Part shown: one piece after another, positions 46,319-57,955 of the stretch
Position numbering within the stretch: the first letter of the stretch is position 1
Layout of the letters: each line of letters opens with the position of its first letter
From: Diaporthe sp. PMI_573
Taxonomy: Eukaryota; Ascomycota; Sordariomycetes; Diaporthales; Diaporthaceae
DNA length: 64,000 nt
Direction: 5' to 3'
Assembly: GCA_021399435.1 (NCBI GenBank)
Contig: JAJTUP010000008.1
Coordinates: 496,001-560,000 of the forward strand
Program-made: the position numbers and the translations under genes
Notes under the pieces: model-generated
Database searches by the model: none
The model's input: only the letters and a program-made list of their open reading frames with translations
What the model was told of the DNA's origin: nothing

Positions 46319-48353
46319 ATGGCCACAGGTCCGTCTTCCCGAGGGCGACTCCCCACATGAATACTCTCTGACTTCTAGCGATCAGTGCGCATCTGTGTGT
46401 GCGGTGACGAGGGGACAGGCAAATCCAGCCTGATTGCATCGCTTGTCAAGGACGTCTTTGTCTCCAACAAGATCCAGGTATGTGAGAGTCGGCCACTCAT
46501 ATGGCTATCCGTGCTAGAACCTCCCAGTCTACTTGACAACCACGCTTACACGCGCACATATACAGGCCGTCCTGCCCCAGATATCCCTCCCGCCGAGCAT
46601 AGGGACCCCAGAGAACGTTACCACGACCATCGTCGACACCTCTGCCCGTCCACAAGATCGCAACACCTTGCGGAAAGAGATCCGGAAGTCCAATGTCATC
46701 CTCCTCGTCTACTCCGACCACTACAGCTATGAAAGGGTTGCGCTCTTCTGGATGCCATACTTCCGCTCCCTCGGTGTCAATGTCCCTGTTGTGTTGTGCG
46801 CGAACAAGTCGGACCTGACGGGAGACGGAAACACAGCCCAGGTCGTCGACGAGGAGATACTGCCGGTGATGCACGAGTTCCGTGAAATAGACTCCTGCAT
46901 TAGGACGAGCGCCCGGGAGCACCGCAACGTAAACGAGGTCTTCTTCCTCTGCCAGAAGGCCGTCACCCACCCGATCGCCCCCCTGTTTGACTACAAGGAA
47001 GGCAACCTCAAGCCTGCCTGCGCATCGGCGCTCCGGAGGATATTCTACCTGAGTGACAAGGACCAGGACGGCTACCTCAATGACCAGGAGATGCACGATT
47101 TTCAGGCCAAGTCTTTCGAGCGGCCCTTGTCGCGGGAAGACCTGGACAACATCAAATTGACCGTCGGCAAGGTGTCGCCTGGCACAAACCTAGAAAAGGG
47201 CGTAGACTTGGAAGGGTTTCTCCGCCTGAACAGGATGTACGCTGAGAAGGGCCGGCACGAGACGATATGGATCATCTTGCGGAAGCATCGCTACACCGAC
47301 AGCCTCAGTCTGGAGGACAACTTCCTCCGTCCGAAATTCGATGTCCCCGAATACGCCTCGGCTGAGCTGAGCCCTGCCGGCTATCGCTTCTTTGTGGACC
47401 TCTTTATTGCATTTGACAAGGACAACGACGGCGGACTCAACAGCGAGGAACTGGCGGCATTGTTCCGCCCCACACCGGGCCTGCCCCAGTCGTGGACTGA
47501 CGCCTCATTCCCTTCGTCTACTGTCCGCAATGAAGCGGGGCATATCACGCTGCAGGGTTGGCTCGCACAATGGAGCATGACCACCTTCCTGGAGCCAAAG
47601 ACTACGCTCGAGTACCTGGCCTATCTTGGCTTTGAGGCTTCGAATCCCAAGGAGTCGATCACTAGCGCATTGAAGGTGACCAAGGCACGGAAGCGTAGGA
47701 GGCGACCTGGTCGAGTCGAGCGAGGCGTTGTGTTGTGCTATGTCCTCGGTTCATCAGGGGCTGGAAAATCATCTCTCATGGATGCATTCCTAAGCCGGCC
47801 CTTTGACGCTCTCCACCGCCCAACCATCAAGCCCAGGCGGGCTGTCAACAGCGTCGAGCTCCAGGGCGGAAAGCAATGCTATCTCATCCTTGAGGAGCTC
47901 GGCGAGCTCGAGCCCGCCATCCTCGAAAACCGCGCCAAGCTCGACGCCTGCGACCTCCTTTGCTTCACGTACGACTCCTCAGACCCGGACTCGTTCTCGC
48001 ACATCGTCGAGCTCCGCCAGAAGTTCCCGCACCTCGACGAGCTGCCCTCCATATACGTGGCCCTCAAGGCCGACAAGGACAAGACCACGCAGCGCTGCGA
48101 GATGCAGCCCGACGCGTACACCCACGGCCTGATGATGCCCACCCCGCTCCACGTTAGTGTCACGTGGGAGAGCATCAGCGAGCTCTTCGTCGCGCTGGCC
48201 GAGGCGGCGACGAATCCCAGCTCCGGGTTCCCCAAGAGTGAGGAGCCGCCCCCGGACATGACGAGTCTGTATGTTGCGCTGGGGGCGGCCGCTTGCGCTG
48301 CGATTGCGGCTATGGTGATATGGCGGCGCTCGACTGTCGGGTCGTCTGGTTGA
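46319..48353 (+). CDS. gem1: Mitochondrial Rho GTPase Miro (Gem1)
   Basis: Exon 1 is only 10 nt (46319-46328, ATG GCC ACA G); exon 2 is 46386-46477 and exon 3 46566-48353. The joined start [18 protein letters not shown] is typical of fungal Miro. The product has 629 aa. N-terminal GTPase: P-loop GDEGTGKSS and CANKSD. Two EF-hands: [12 protein letters not shown] and [12 protein letters not shown], with linked LM regions. C-terminal GTPase: P-loop GSSGAGKSS and LKADKD. A C-terminal anchor ([18 protein letters not shown]) inserts in the outer mitochondrial membrane. In fungi Gem1 controls mitochondrial shape and inheritance and regulates ER-mitochondria contact sites. The exon order is clear; the 10-nt first exon rests on frame and family start. 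Confidence 0.95.
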
Positions 48354-49309
48354 CCGGTTGTCAAAGGGAATATCTGGGATTCAAGTTAGGAAACCAACAA
48401 GAAGTGACTCTTCCGGATGGTGTTAGACCTCCCAGAGTAGAGAAAGGTCAAGCCTGGAGACAGGCATGGGATAGTTTGAGCGGCAGGATCAGTATGGTTG
48501 GACAGTGTTGGACTCTCTACCATGCCAGAGTTGGTTTTGGGATCATTAAGAGCATAGCTTGGAGTCAGGCAGAGGATTTCTTTCAATCAATATGGGCTGA
48601 GCTAGGAATATGTATCCGAATGTTTATCAAGATATCCACTTCTCATCAGACTGGCTACATGCAGAGTCGGTAAGGACGATGTGTGATGTTTCAGAAGGAA
48701 GAGACATCGAATCAAACAGACGAGCTTCACTCAGGTGTCCACCACGCGGCCACAGCATCTATATCGTGCACCATCTAGGTAGTACTTGTTGCCCAATCTC
48801 CTGTGAAGTTAACCTCTTATTGAATAAACTCCTGCTAGATAACCTCCTGTAGAATAACCTCTTACAGGATAGTATCCTATAGGATAACCTCTTCTGGGTT
48901 ATCCTCCAATATGATAATTGGGCAGAAGGCAAGTAAGCCACATGCAGGGCTCCGCTATGACTTGGCGTGCTTTTTGAAAATGTGATAATGTTGCTGTGTT
49001 AATGTATGTGATATCTCACATCGGAATCAGCCGCTTACGACGATCTATACTGCGATGATGCCATACTTGCAGAAGAGGAAAGGCAGCTGCGGCTGACTTG
49101 ATCGTTGAAACCCGGCGCACGGTCTTGGTCAAGAACGGTCCTAAATGACCTTGCGTGTCTCGTATCGTATACCTATGAAGTGCAACGGAGGATATGTCAA
49201 GGGAAGCATGCGAGCACCAGCTCCGTTCAAAGTGGTGGTGGGTATCATTGTGTTCTGGTCTCCGTCGAAAACCAAGCTACAGCTCCAAGTATTCCTGGCA
49301 CCCCGTAAC
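48354..49309. other. Intergenic between converging genes
   Basis: 3' flanks of gem1 and mms21. It contains the imperfect repeat listed separately. No gene. Confidence 0.55.
48809..48904. repeat. Imperfect ATAACCTC-type repeat array
   Basis: Four copies of (A/T)TAACCTC at 48809, 48839, 48854 and 48884, with an inverted GTTATCC at 48898, in AT-rich sequence. Spacing is irregular (about 15-30 bp), like a decayed minisatellite. Confidence 0.6.
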
Positions 49310-50658
49310 CTAAACTACGGTATCATCAGATTCATCGTCACCGCCAGCTCGATGCTCGGCCTTGACCCGCTTGGCCGTGCTCGCGTGGCTGGTGCGGCTG
49401 ACACGCGAGTCTCCCTCCTCGTTTTCCTCCTCGGGCTCGTCATCCTCCTGGTCCGAGGACCGCGCCGCCGCTTCCCTCTCAGCCTGTTCGGCGCGCTTGA
49501 TCCTGCGCAAGAGCACGTCATCGGAGTAAAGGTCTTCGAGCGTCATTTGCTGGCGAAATATGTCAGTCAGCCAGTCTCTCAGAGGGTAGAAAGGTATAGC
49601 GACAAAGGCGGACTCACCTCTACATTGCACCCGGGCACCGGGCACTTTGCCACTCGGCCCCTGCCGTTGCCGCCCGTGATGTACTCCGTAATGGCGCTCT
49701 TCTCAAACGAGTGCTTGCAGAGCCTGCAAGTGAAGGGCTCCCGTATGACCGCGAGCGACAGTGGGCACCTGAAGGACCTCTTCTCGCGCGCGATCTGTAT
49801 CTCGTCCTCCTCGTCGCCGCCGTCCTCGTCCTCGTGCTCGTCAGCCCCGCCACCTTGCTCATCCCTGCGGGCCTCGAGCCTCGGGCGCCCATCCCGGTCG
49901 AACCACTTCGTGGCGTCGGGCAGGGGGATGTCGTCCGGGTTCTGGTACAGCCCCTCGTGCCACGACTGCCTGAAGTCGATGTACTTGTTGTTGACCGCGT
50001 ACTTGTCGTAGGCCGTCAGCCTGTCGTACTCTGCGGCCTTGGTGTCACACGCCTCCTTGAGTACGTCCAGTGTGGGAACTCCGGGGACCTCGGGAGGATC
50101 GGCGTCCTCTTCGCCGGCCTCCTGGCCCTGCTGTGCTTGCTCCACCACTTCCTGCTGCCGCGCTGCCACCAGCTCCGGCAGCTTCCTTAGGGTACTCTTC
50201 TCGTCCTCCAGCGTGGCCTGCATGTCGAGCGCCTCCCTCATAGCCTCCTCGATCTGGGTGGCCAGGTCAAGGGTCTCCTCCTCCAGCTCTCGCACTGCGC
50301 TCTCTGCGCTCTCGGCGGCGGCAGTCTCGTCGTCGCCCTCGCCGTCATCGGCGCCTCGCTTCCTCTTTGCAGCCCTTGCTGCGTTCTGTGCGGCCACCTT
50401 CCTGCGGTTTGTCACCCGCTCATTGATGCCGTACACGCTTTGGCTGAGTAACTTGGCGGAAAGGGCTATCTGTTCCTCGTATGTGTCGTTGGTGCGGCCT
50501 GTGCACAAGTCGTTCAACTGGCGCATGTAGTCGCCCGCGAGAGGGCATTTTGGCGGCTCGTACGGTGGGAGGTCCAGGGAGTTCTGCTGGTCATTCCGAG
50601 GCTGTCGCGACCGATTGTTCCCAGTGCTGCGCCCGGCGCGTCGCTGTGAGCCCAGCAT
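49310..50658 (-). CDS. mms21: SUMO E3 ligase Mms21/Nse2 (SMC5/6 complex)
   Basis: Exon 1 (50658-49618) and exon 2 (49549-49310) are joined in phase 0 across a 68-nt GTGAGT intron; 426 aa. The N-terminal half is helical and Gln/Glu-rich (QLNDLCTGRTNDTYEEQIALSA at ~45), as needed to dock on Smc5. Residues ~298-345 are an SP-RING: CPLSLAVIREPFTCRLCKHSFEKS and AKCPVPGCNVE, with zinc ligands Cys, His, Cys and Cys. The C-terminal ~80 residues are acidic and disordered (SSDQEDDEPEEENEEGDS). It attaches SUMO to cohesin and SMC5/6 subunits during DNA repair. It is much longer than yeast Mms21 through low-complexity inserts. A PIAS-type ligase is the alternative, but no SAP or PINIT domain is present. 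Confidence 0.88.
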
Positions 50659-51353
50659 TGTGCGTGTGGATCAGTAGAGTGGGAGTTGGGTTGTTCGGCG
50701 GCGACAGTGGGTATGTTTTCGCGTCCGCGTCTTGCCCTCCTGGTTTGGTCGCGAAATGAATATTCAACCGGCAAGGGTACGAAGCTACCAAGAAGTTACG
50801 AGTCGAATGGTCACTGAGTGCCTCAATGCCCACCTTGTTCGCGATGTTTCTGAGATATGATATGTTCAAAAGGCCGATCCATAGGGAAAAGCGCGTAGCG
50901 TGCGTTTGCACTGAACGGGAGCTAGACGCGCGAACTGCACGCGTTGGCTGAGCAGGGATCTGGAGCTCCTGCAGGCGGGAGCTCTGCCCACCAGTGCCTG
51001 GGCAGCTTTCTGTGGGCAGTGACATCACGCCCCAACGGTACCTGGCAACGCGCAGCTAATCAAAGGGGCCTTTGTCGAAACTGCAACAGGCTCGTTTGTG
51101 GGCATCAAGTAAAGCCGGTCCATTCATGGCCCAGAATGCTGCCCCTACCCTGCAGATAAACGCCAGGGGCTTCTCTTAATAATAGCAGAAAGACATTGAC
51201 CGCTTTCAGGCGCCCCCGTTGCGTTGCACAGGCACCACCAGTACCGGTTTATATCAACTGGGCACGGCGGAGTAGAAAACATTTGTTCTCAGCCACACCT
51301 TCACCCGACGTCCACACATACCAGCCTCAGCAACACTGCTCAGTATCAACAGG
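50659..51353. promoter_or_regulatory. Divergent upstream region of mms21 and the 250-aa unknown gene
   Basis: About 700 bp without a coding frame of note; both neighbours are transcribed away from it. No specific site identified. Confidence 0.4.
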
Positions 51354-52528
51354 ATGGCCAAAGCAACCTCCAAGAAGCAGAACAACCGGGCGGACCCACT
51401 CTCCAAGAAGGGCAAGAAGGGCAAGAAGGGTGTCTCCAAGAAGGAGGGAAAGGAAGCAGAGTCCTCCAAAGACCCGAAGTCGTCCCATTTGTGTAAGTTT
51501 GGTCTATCGTGCAGACGGACGGGTCTTCAGTCGTCCCTTCCATATGCGGGCATAGGGTACATGTGATTGAAAGCATATACTTGCATACCAAGCTCACAAT
51601 TTAACGTCAATGTCCCCAACCCCACAGGTCAAAAGGTTACTAACCCTTGTTGTGGAATAGATACCGATGATAATCCGGAGACTACACTCAAGGGGACGGG
51701 CTTTAAAGATGTGGAGACAGCGAACAAGACCATCGAACTGGTCTCCAAGAGAAGTCTGACCTGTGAGCAAATCTTTCTTTTATTGGCCACTCAAACCTGT
51801 CAAGTGCGGGTGCCATATACTTTGGCACGTTGAACTCTCCTATGCGTGGCGGCCGCCTGTCAGGTGGTAAGCATCCAGAGTGGGCCCACTGTCCGTGGAA
51901 TGCCCCGAGAAAGGCCGTGTATGTCATAGTACGGGGAGTTTGGGAGCAGCAACGGAGAAACCGCCACGGTCCCACGGAGAATGTGTCCTCGAGTATTCTG
52001 GGAATACTGTCGCACTGCGGGGCACATGCGCTGACCAGAAGCACCGCAGACCAACGCCAGACCATCAATACGATGTTCAACAGGGCCAAGCACCATCCCC
52101 AGAAGACAGACGATATCAAGGCAGCCCAGGCCGTGTTTGAGAAGTGGCTCAAGGAGACTTACCCCAAGGCGAAGTCGGAACAGCGCGTGTTCAAACCCGT
52201 CCTTGCGAAGAAGACAATGGAGGCGGTGCTACCGCTGCTGAAGCAGGCCGAGGGCGTCGACACCGCCTTTGCTGAGATGTATGTCGAGCTTGAGCCCCGG
52301 AAGCGCCTCGCCAACACGCTGGTGGACGAGAGCCAGCCGGGAGAAGCCGACTGGGACAAGGCTAGGACGACCGCCCTGAGCGAGCTAGTGCCCGAGGGGG
52401 GCGATGACATCTCTGAGGAGAAGCTGCGGGGTGAGGACGGCAAGCCGTCTGTGTACCACTTGAGCCTCATTGCTTGGGCTTGGTCGCCCACGACGGAGTA
52501 CAAACTCCTAAAGGCAGTTCGAGAATGA
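51354..52528 (+). CDS. Conserved fungal protein of unknown function with Lys-rich N-terminus
   Basis: Exons 51354-51492, 51628-51762 and 52050-52528 give 250 aa; introns are 135 and 287 nt, both phase 1 (GTAAGT, GTGAGC). The first ~40 residues are lysine-rich (SKKGKKGKKGVSKKEGKE), suggesting nuclear or nucleolar location. The conserved core reads FKDVETANKTIELVSKRSLT, YQRQTINTMFNRAKHHP, VFEKWLKETYPKAKSEQRVF, MYVELEPRKRLANTLVDES and HLSLIAWAWSP. I recall similar unnamed proteins in filamentous fungi, many copies per genome, but no function. Intron 2 is long and partly open in frame, so an alternative transcript is possible. Its own start is clear; I see no enzyme motif. Confidence 0.8.
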
Positions 52529-53553
52529 GGGGTCACGGAGTCGCACTGCTGCGAAAAGCTACGAGTGTGCGGGTGGGGGGTGTGTCGCACAGGGTGTGAG
52601 ATAAGGGGGAGGGCCGCATGTCCCCAGGGGCAAGTGCGGGCAGCCCGGGTCCAGGCGACTCAGTAGCCCGTCTCTGGGGACTTGGCTTGTCGTACTAGCT
52701 TTGGGGGCCAGCCATGTACTGCGTCTCGCTACCCCAAGTAACCCATGTATCCAGCCAGCTGGGCGCACGGCAACATGCAGCATGCAGTTCATAAAAATGT
52801 CTTTCTTTCCCTGACAGCCAGACAGCCGGAACGGTTTTGAGATGTGGCTTCGAACACATCAGATGAGGCATGTTTGCTTCTTCTGTTACCATTTAACAAC
52901 GGCACGTGAACGGCTATCAGTATATTCTCACGATACACGAGGCTGTGCGATGGGCGACCGCATCGGCTTGGCTCTATGCATCTTCGGTATCCACGCAGGT
53001 GACCCCACTATTGTGCCTGACCGGCGGTTCAGAGCGCCCCTCTAAATCCCAGCCTTAGGTTTGCGCAGCTAGGCGGGATACAGCAGTAGCTCCAGATCCG
53101 GACAACGTCTGGTCTCCATGACGATCGTCTTCCATCGACGCCCGCCCACGATGTCAAATCGATCCGTTCCCGTCAACCCGCCCCCAGGGGAATTCCTGCG
53201 TGTCTCTGTCAATGCTTTGTGCACCTGACGCCCTGATCAGCTCACTTTTCCCGCCCTGACTAATTCCACAAATGCATGCTCGGGAGACAGACAACAGGCT
53301 GCCACGGAACGGCTGCCCCGATCAACACGAGGCGGGTGAGAGACTTGTCCATCAGGCCAACCGCAGCTCACAGCACGAGACATAACGCCTGAAGCAGTAT
53401 GCTGCTCGTATGCAGAGCACAAAACAGCAAGCAGTGACAAATAGTGAGAGTAGTGGATGCGGGAGTAAAAAGGGTCACTTGCTGCTCAGTGCTGCGTGCT
53501 TATTAGCGTGTGTGTTGTATACTGATTGTTCCATGTTTTGCTGCTACGGCCCC
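52529..53553. other. Intergenic, distal upstream of vvd
   Basis: No gene seen. 3' flank of the 250-aa gene, followed by the vvd regulatory region. Confidence 0.5.
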
Positions 53554-53831
53554 GATCGCTCGGCCTACATGATCTTGCTGCGATCATGGCAGATGCCGTC
53601 CAGCCATCGAAATGCGATCGCAATTCGGGACCACATTTCGCTTACTGCCGCTCTATAATGTACTTTCCCATCCCGCCGGCTGCCTTCATCCGCCCACGAT
53701 TACCGGACGAAGCTCTGGCCTGGTCCATGATCACTCTCCGTATCCCTCTCCTGTCTCCTGTCTCTTGTCTAATCTGGTGCTCAAACTCTCGGCGTGGCGG
53801 TTTCTGAGAGTCTCTGCTTGTGATCTCGATC
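53554..53831 (+). promoter_or_regulatory. Candidate light-response region upstream of vvd (GATC cluster)
   Basis: Seven GATC words in 278 bp, at 53554, 53571, 53582, 53616, 53729, 53822 and 53828, 200-480 bp upstream of the vvd start. Pairs such as 53571/53582 and 53822/53828 resemble the paired GATC/CGATN layout reported for White Collar complex sites in Neurospora. Binding is inferred, not shown. Confidence 0.45.
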
Positions 53832-54032
53832 TCTTACGTGCACTACTCTCACGACTGGGCAAGTGTGTACCCAATAACTCCCAATGTGTCCGTAAATTCT
53901 TCTGAAGGGGCTCACTATATTTCCTCTTCTTTACTTTACCACTTCACTCCATTGTACTGGAACTGGAACACGTTGTGCCGCCGTGACCAAGCCCAATCTC
54001 CTTCTCCAACCCCTGTTTCCCAGTCCACGACT

Positions 54033-54679
54033 ATGAATCCCTGGGAATCTTGTGCCCTCGAGGTAGGTTTAGCGGCTTCCGTCGATGGCACCTTAGCCAT
54101 ACAGTCAGAGGAAACACATATACTAACTCGAGTCTACAGTACCGCTTCACACAGAACGGCAAGACAAGAGAGGCACAAGTCGCACAATGCACCGAGACAT
54201 CTACAACTTCTGATCCTCTGATCTACCCCGGGCTCTACGCCCCGAGCGGTCTGGATGTCATGTCAGTCCTGTTCCGCATCTACGCCAGGCCCAACCCACA
54301 AATCAACCTGGGCCCCATCGACTGCTCCGTCGCGCTCCTCGTCTGCGACCTGGCACTGCCCGACACGCCCATCGTCTACGCTTCAGACCCCTTCATGGAG
54401 ATGACAGGCTACCGAATGAGCGACATCAAGGGGAAGAACTGCCGCTTCCTGCAGGCTCCTGGGGGAAACGTCAAACCTCGCTCGTCTCGCAAGCACATCG
54501 ACCAGAAGACGATCAAAGGGATGCGCGAGGCCGTCAAGGCCAACAAGGAGCATCAGACCGAGATCACGAATTTCAAGAAGGACGGCAGGCCCTTCGTCAA
54601 TATTCTCACCATCATCCCCATACAATGGGATACCCAAGACTATCGATACTCTGTTGGGTTCCAACATCAAAAGGCATAA
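54033..54679 (+). CDS. vvd: VIVID-type blue-light photoreceptor (LOV domain)
   Basis: Exon 1 is 54033-54062 (MNPWESCALE) and exon 2 54140-54679, phase 0, GTAGGT...ACAG; 189 aa, about the size of Neurospora VVD. The MNPWE start, the LYAPSGLDVM cap region, RPNPQINLGPIDCSVALLVCD, DTPIVYASDPFMEMTGY, the photoactive cysteine in GKNCRFLQAPGG, KPRSSRKHIDQKTI and the C-terminal FKKDGRPFVNILTIIPI plus YRYSVGFQ match VVD along its full length. VVD binds FAD or FMN, forms a cysteinyl-flavin adduct in blue light, dimerises and damps the White Collar complex, giving photoadaptation and clock gating. The frame is open upstream of the ATG but offers no earlier ATG. Confidence 0.96.
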
Positions 54680-56804
54680 GACAGCAGCCTTACCTGTCAT
54701 CTCTGGAACAAGTTCGTTCAACAACACTTCGAGACGCGAGGCCTACTTTCCTATCTCCGGTTCTTTTTTACACTTTCTCGGTCTCGGGGTCACGCAGATT
54801 GGATATGCAGGCAACAAACACACAGGTCATCATTTTTCACGGGGGCACTCTCAACGGCGTTACTCTTTTACAAATGGCTGCTCTGGCAGTTTGACTTCAG
54901 AGGGAAATATAAAGGTAGCAAAGGAGTTCAAGCGCGGCGCATCTGCTTTGAGGCAGTCCGGCATCACAGCACAGCAGCATTAAAGGAGTTCCTTAGGAAG
55001 GGGTTTTCGGGGTCAGCATTTCGGTTGTTCCCTTCTCCTACAAGCAGGCATTTTTCCTTCTTCGCTTTTAGGCATAGCGCTATTAGGCACGAACGATACC
55101 CATCTCACATTTCCGCGTGGTAAGATTTTTGCAATGCAAAAATCGCGAGGCAAGTTTCATAGCGATGCTTGACGCCGGAGTACGTCATCATCCGAGCTCA
55201 CAGGTTGTCGGATCAGATTTTAAAATAGATACATCGTCTACGCTTTTGAGAACAACAAAAAAAAAGGTCTTGTTCCAAAGATCTTTATCAACGTGCCTGG
55301 GCGGTTTCTTGGACTACCCATACAACCCAACCACATGGACACATACCAAATCTAGAGATCCCCCCCTCGGGCCCACACCACGGCGATGTGGTTCATCGTC
55401 TCCTACGGCGTTAATCGAGAGCCCAGAGGACGATGATGGAGCCAGGTAGTCGTGTCCCGCGAGTGGGCTGGGTCCATTCCGGGCAGGCTTGTCCCCCTCC
55501 GATAGAGTTCGCAGCGGAGACGGCGCCAACATCACGGTGGATACAATAGGTATCCAGCGGGGGCTTTCCGGGTCACTGCTTCCGGCGAGCCTTCCAGACC
55601 CGATTGCTGGGTCATGTGTCTGTCTATGCGGAAGCCTACACGATACGATTTCCCCTGATGTGCTGTGTCGGCTCTTCTTCTGACATGTCGGGTATAGTCC
55701 CAAGCCATTGGTCGCCATCCGGTCCCGGAAGCTCTTTGCCCCGTCATGTTTGTTGTTTCCTGCAGACCATGCGGAGAGCGCCGGGATTTGTTGGCGAGGA
55801 GGCCACTGCCGCAAAGGGGTTCCTAGGAGCATTCTGTCGTGCACTGATGCAGCTGCTCACCCGCTCTCACAAAATAGTCATTGCTCTTCATTCACTGGAT
55901 GACAGCCACTCACTGCATGGATGCTTGCCTTGCTCCGTGCCTGCCACGCAGGTCAGAGCTCACGAACCTCGACTTTTCTAGCAAGGCCAAGAACTATACT
56001 GCTCGGCAGTTCAAAGTGCTCGGGCATTCGGCGGGTCCTGGGTGAATAGCTGCCTCTGCTACCTCGGGTCTCTGGCACCCAAGGACAGCATTTGAGCAGA
56101 CTTCCGCGATCACCCGATAGTCATGTCAACTTTCTGGGGTGGTTTTGACGAGACTCTGTGTTTGACTTGGGTAGAGCGCCATGCTCGCAGATCCAACGTC
56201 TCGTCAATGCCGGCGCTTCCAGGAGGAGAAGAAACAGCCCCTGCTCATCTGCACGTGCTTCCTCTTGTCACCTTATTGACACTCTTCGGAATACGACCCC
56301 TAAGGTTTCGCTTGTTAGGAGTATTTTGATATCCATTCTGTCACGAGTGTTGAATGCTGTGATGTGGAACATGTGCTGGACCTGACGGGATTGGGTCAAG
56401 CCCACCATGGAGACTTGCCGTCTACACCTATGTGCAGTAATCTCGTGGTCCAACGAGCCGAGCCATACAATTATCAACAAAGACAATATTGAGCAACACC
56501 AAATTACGCTCATGTAAGTCCGCTTCGAGAAGAACGACGTCATCTCTCACTAGACGTATGTGGGTTAACTGTCAAGTCAAAGCGCAGGTGACAATCCGCT
56601 GAGGGAGGTCGGACGAAACACTCCCATGCAATCCAGGAGAGAGACAACTCCTACATGCATCGCGCACATTATCGAGAGGGCTCAGAAGTCTACACAATGT
56701 CCAAGTAAGACGACAGCTCATAGTAAACCTCAGCACCTAATCATATCCATACCCCCCCTACCCCCTTGCTTGCTACCAGCCATCTTGGCACACCCCATCC
56801 CAGG
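54680..56804. other. Intergenic, no gene seen
   Basis: About 2.1 kb between vvd and the cupin gene. Several antisense-like frames near 55314-55844 lack any family pattern. Confidence 0.5.
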
Positions 56805-57506
56805 ATGCCCCCCAACCGCGGCTCGGCGCTCGTGAAGCTCTTCCGCAAGGACGACGCTGAGGTCCTCACGCTCGGCCCCATCACCTGCTACGTCTTCGAG
56901 GACGGCTCCCACACGGATAACCGCGTCGGCGCGGTGCTCTTGATGATCCCGCCGGGCGCCAAGGGACCGCCCATGCACTGGCACCGATTTCATGATGAGC
57001 TGTTCTTCGTGACAAAAGGTGCGGCACTCCCCCCCCCCCCAATAACACTTTTGCTCGGAGCATGTGGTTGGGGTTTGTGCTGTTGCTGAAATAGAGTGTG
57101 TGGTTTAGGCACTGTCCGGTTTATTGTCCCCGACGGTAGCATGGATGGCAAGTGGATACCCGGAAGCCCTGTTCAACTCTGAAAGGCAAATGACACAAGT
57201 TAATGACCCGGTTCTAGTCTCGCCTGGTGACCTGATGGTTGTGCCTCCCCGGGCTATCCATACTTTCGAGAACGCCTCCGGCACAGAGGAGGCTGAGCTC
57301 TACATGACCGCCACGCCGGGGTACCACATTGATTGTGAGTTTAGCATGAGACCGATATCATTGTGGTCAGCAGGGCTAAGACAACCGCAGATTTCCGTAT
57401 GCTGGCCCAGGGGACGGAGAATGATGAGAAATTAGACGAGGCGGACCAAATGTATCTCATGGCGCAATTTGGTACCTTCCCGCCTGACATCCCATCGGAA
57501 CCGTAG
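56805..57506 (+). CDS. Small cupin-domain protein
   Basis: Four exons, 56805-57018, 57109-57135, 57200-57334 and 57391-57506, encode 163 aa; every intron (90, 64 and 56 nt) is phase 1. Exon 2 has just 27 nt. Cupin motif 1 with metal ligands is MHWHRFHDELFFVTKGTVRF (His, His, Glu). Motif 2 contains SPGDLMVVPPRAIHTFENAS, with the last His ligand. The C-terminus ends in AQFGTFPPDIPSEP. The fold fits small quercetinase-like or isomerase-like cupins; the metal-binding set is complete, so an enzyme is likely, but the substrate is unknown. The acceptor of intron 2 (ACAAG|TT) is the least certain junction. No enzyme of a shared pathway is adjacent. Confidence 0.8.
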
Positions 57507-57955
57507 GCTCTTATCGCCAGGATCCCAATATATTCAATTGTGTCATACATTGAGCCTGAAGATCTGTGTTCTTTGAGACGAAGGTTATTGTATGCTCTTG
57601 AGACTCGAGGATGATTCACATATGAAGTCTGAGTTCATCAGGGTGGAAAGGGGGAGGGGCGGACAAGATCGCTAACGGGGCAAAGTAGTCATTCCCATCG
57701 CAATGGGTATCGCAGACCGATCTTTGAGGAGCGATGGACCATGAGACCCGATCAACCCTGCTCAGCCTTCGCCACAAGTTTTGATTTGCACGATGAACTC
57801 TAGCCCGAACTATGGGCCAAGGATATACAACCGAAAGATTTTATTCATGTCTTGTCCTAGCAGTGGCAGAAAAAACAACCTCATGAAAATGACGTGCCTC
57901 GGTGATACTCGTCTTCCAGGAGAAGTCTACTTCAGCTATGGGCTCAAGCCGATTC
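57507..57955. other. Intergenic between converging genes
   Basis: 3' flanks of the cupin gene (+) and the DNA glycosylase gene (-). No gene. Confidence 0.6.
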
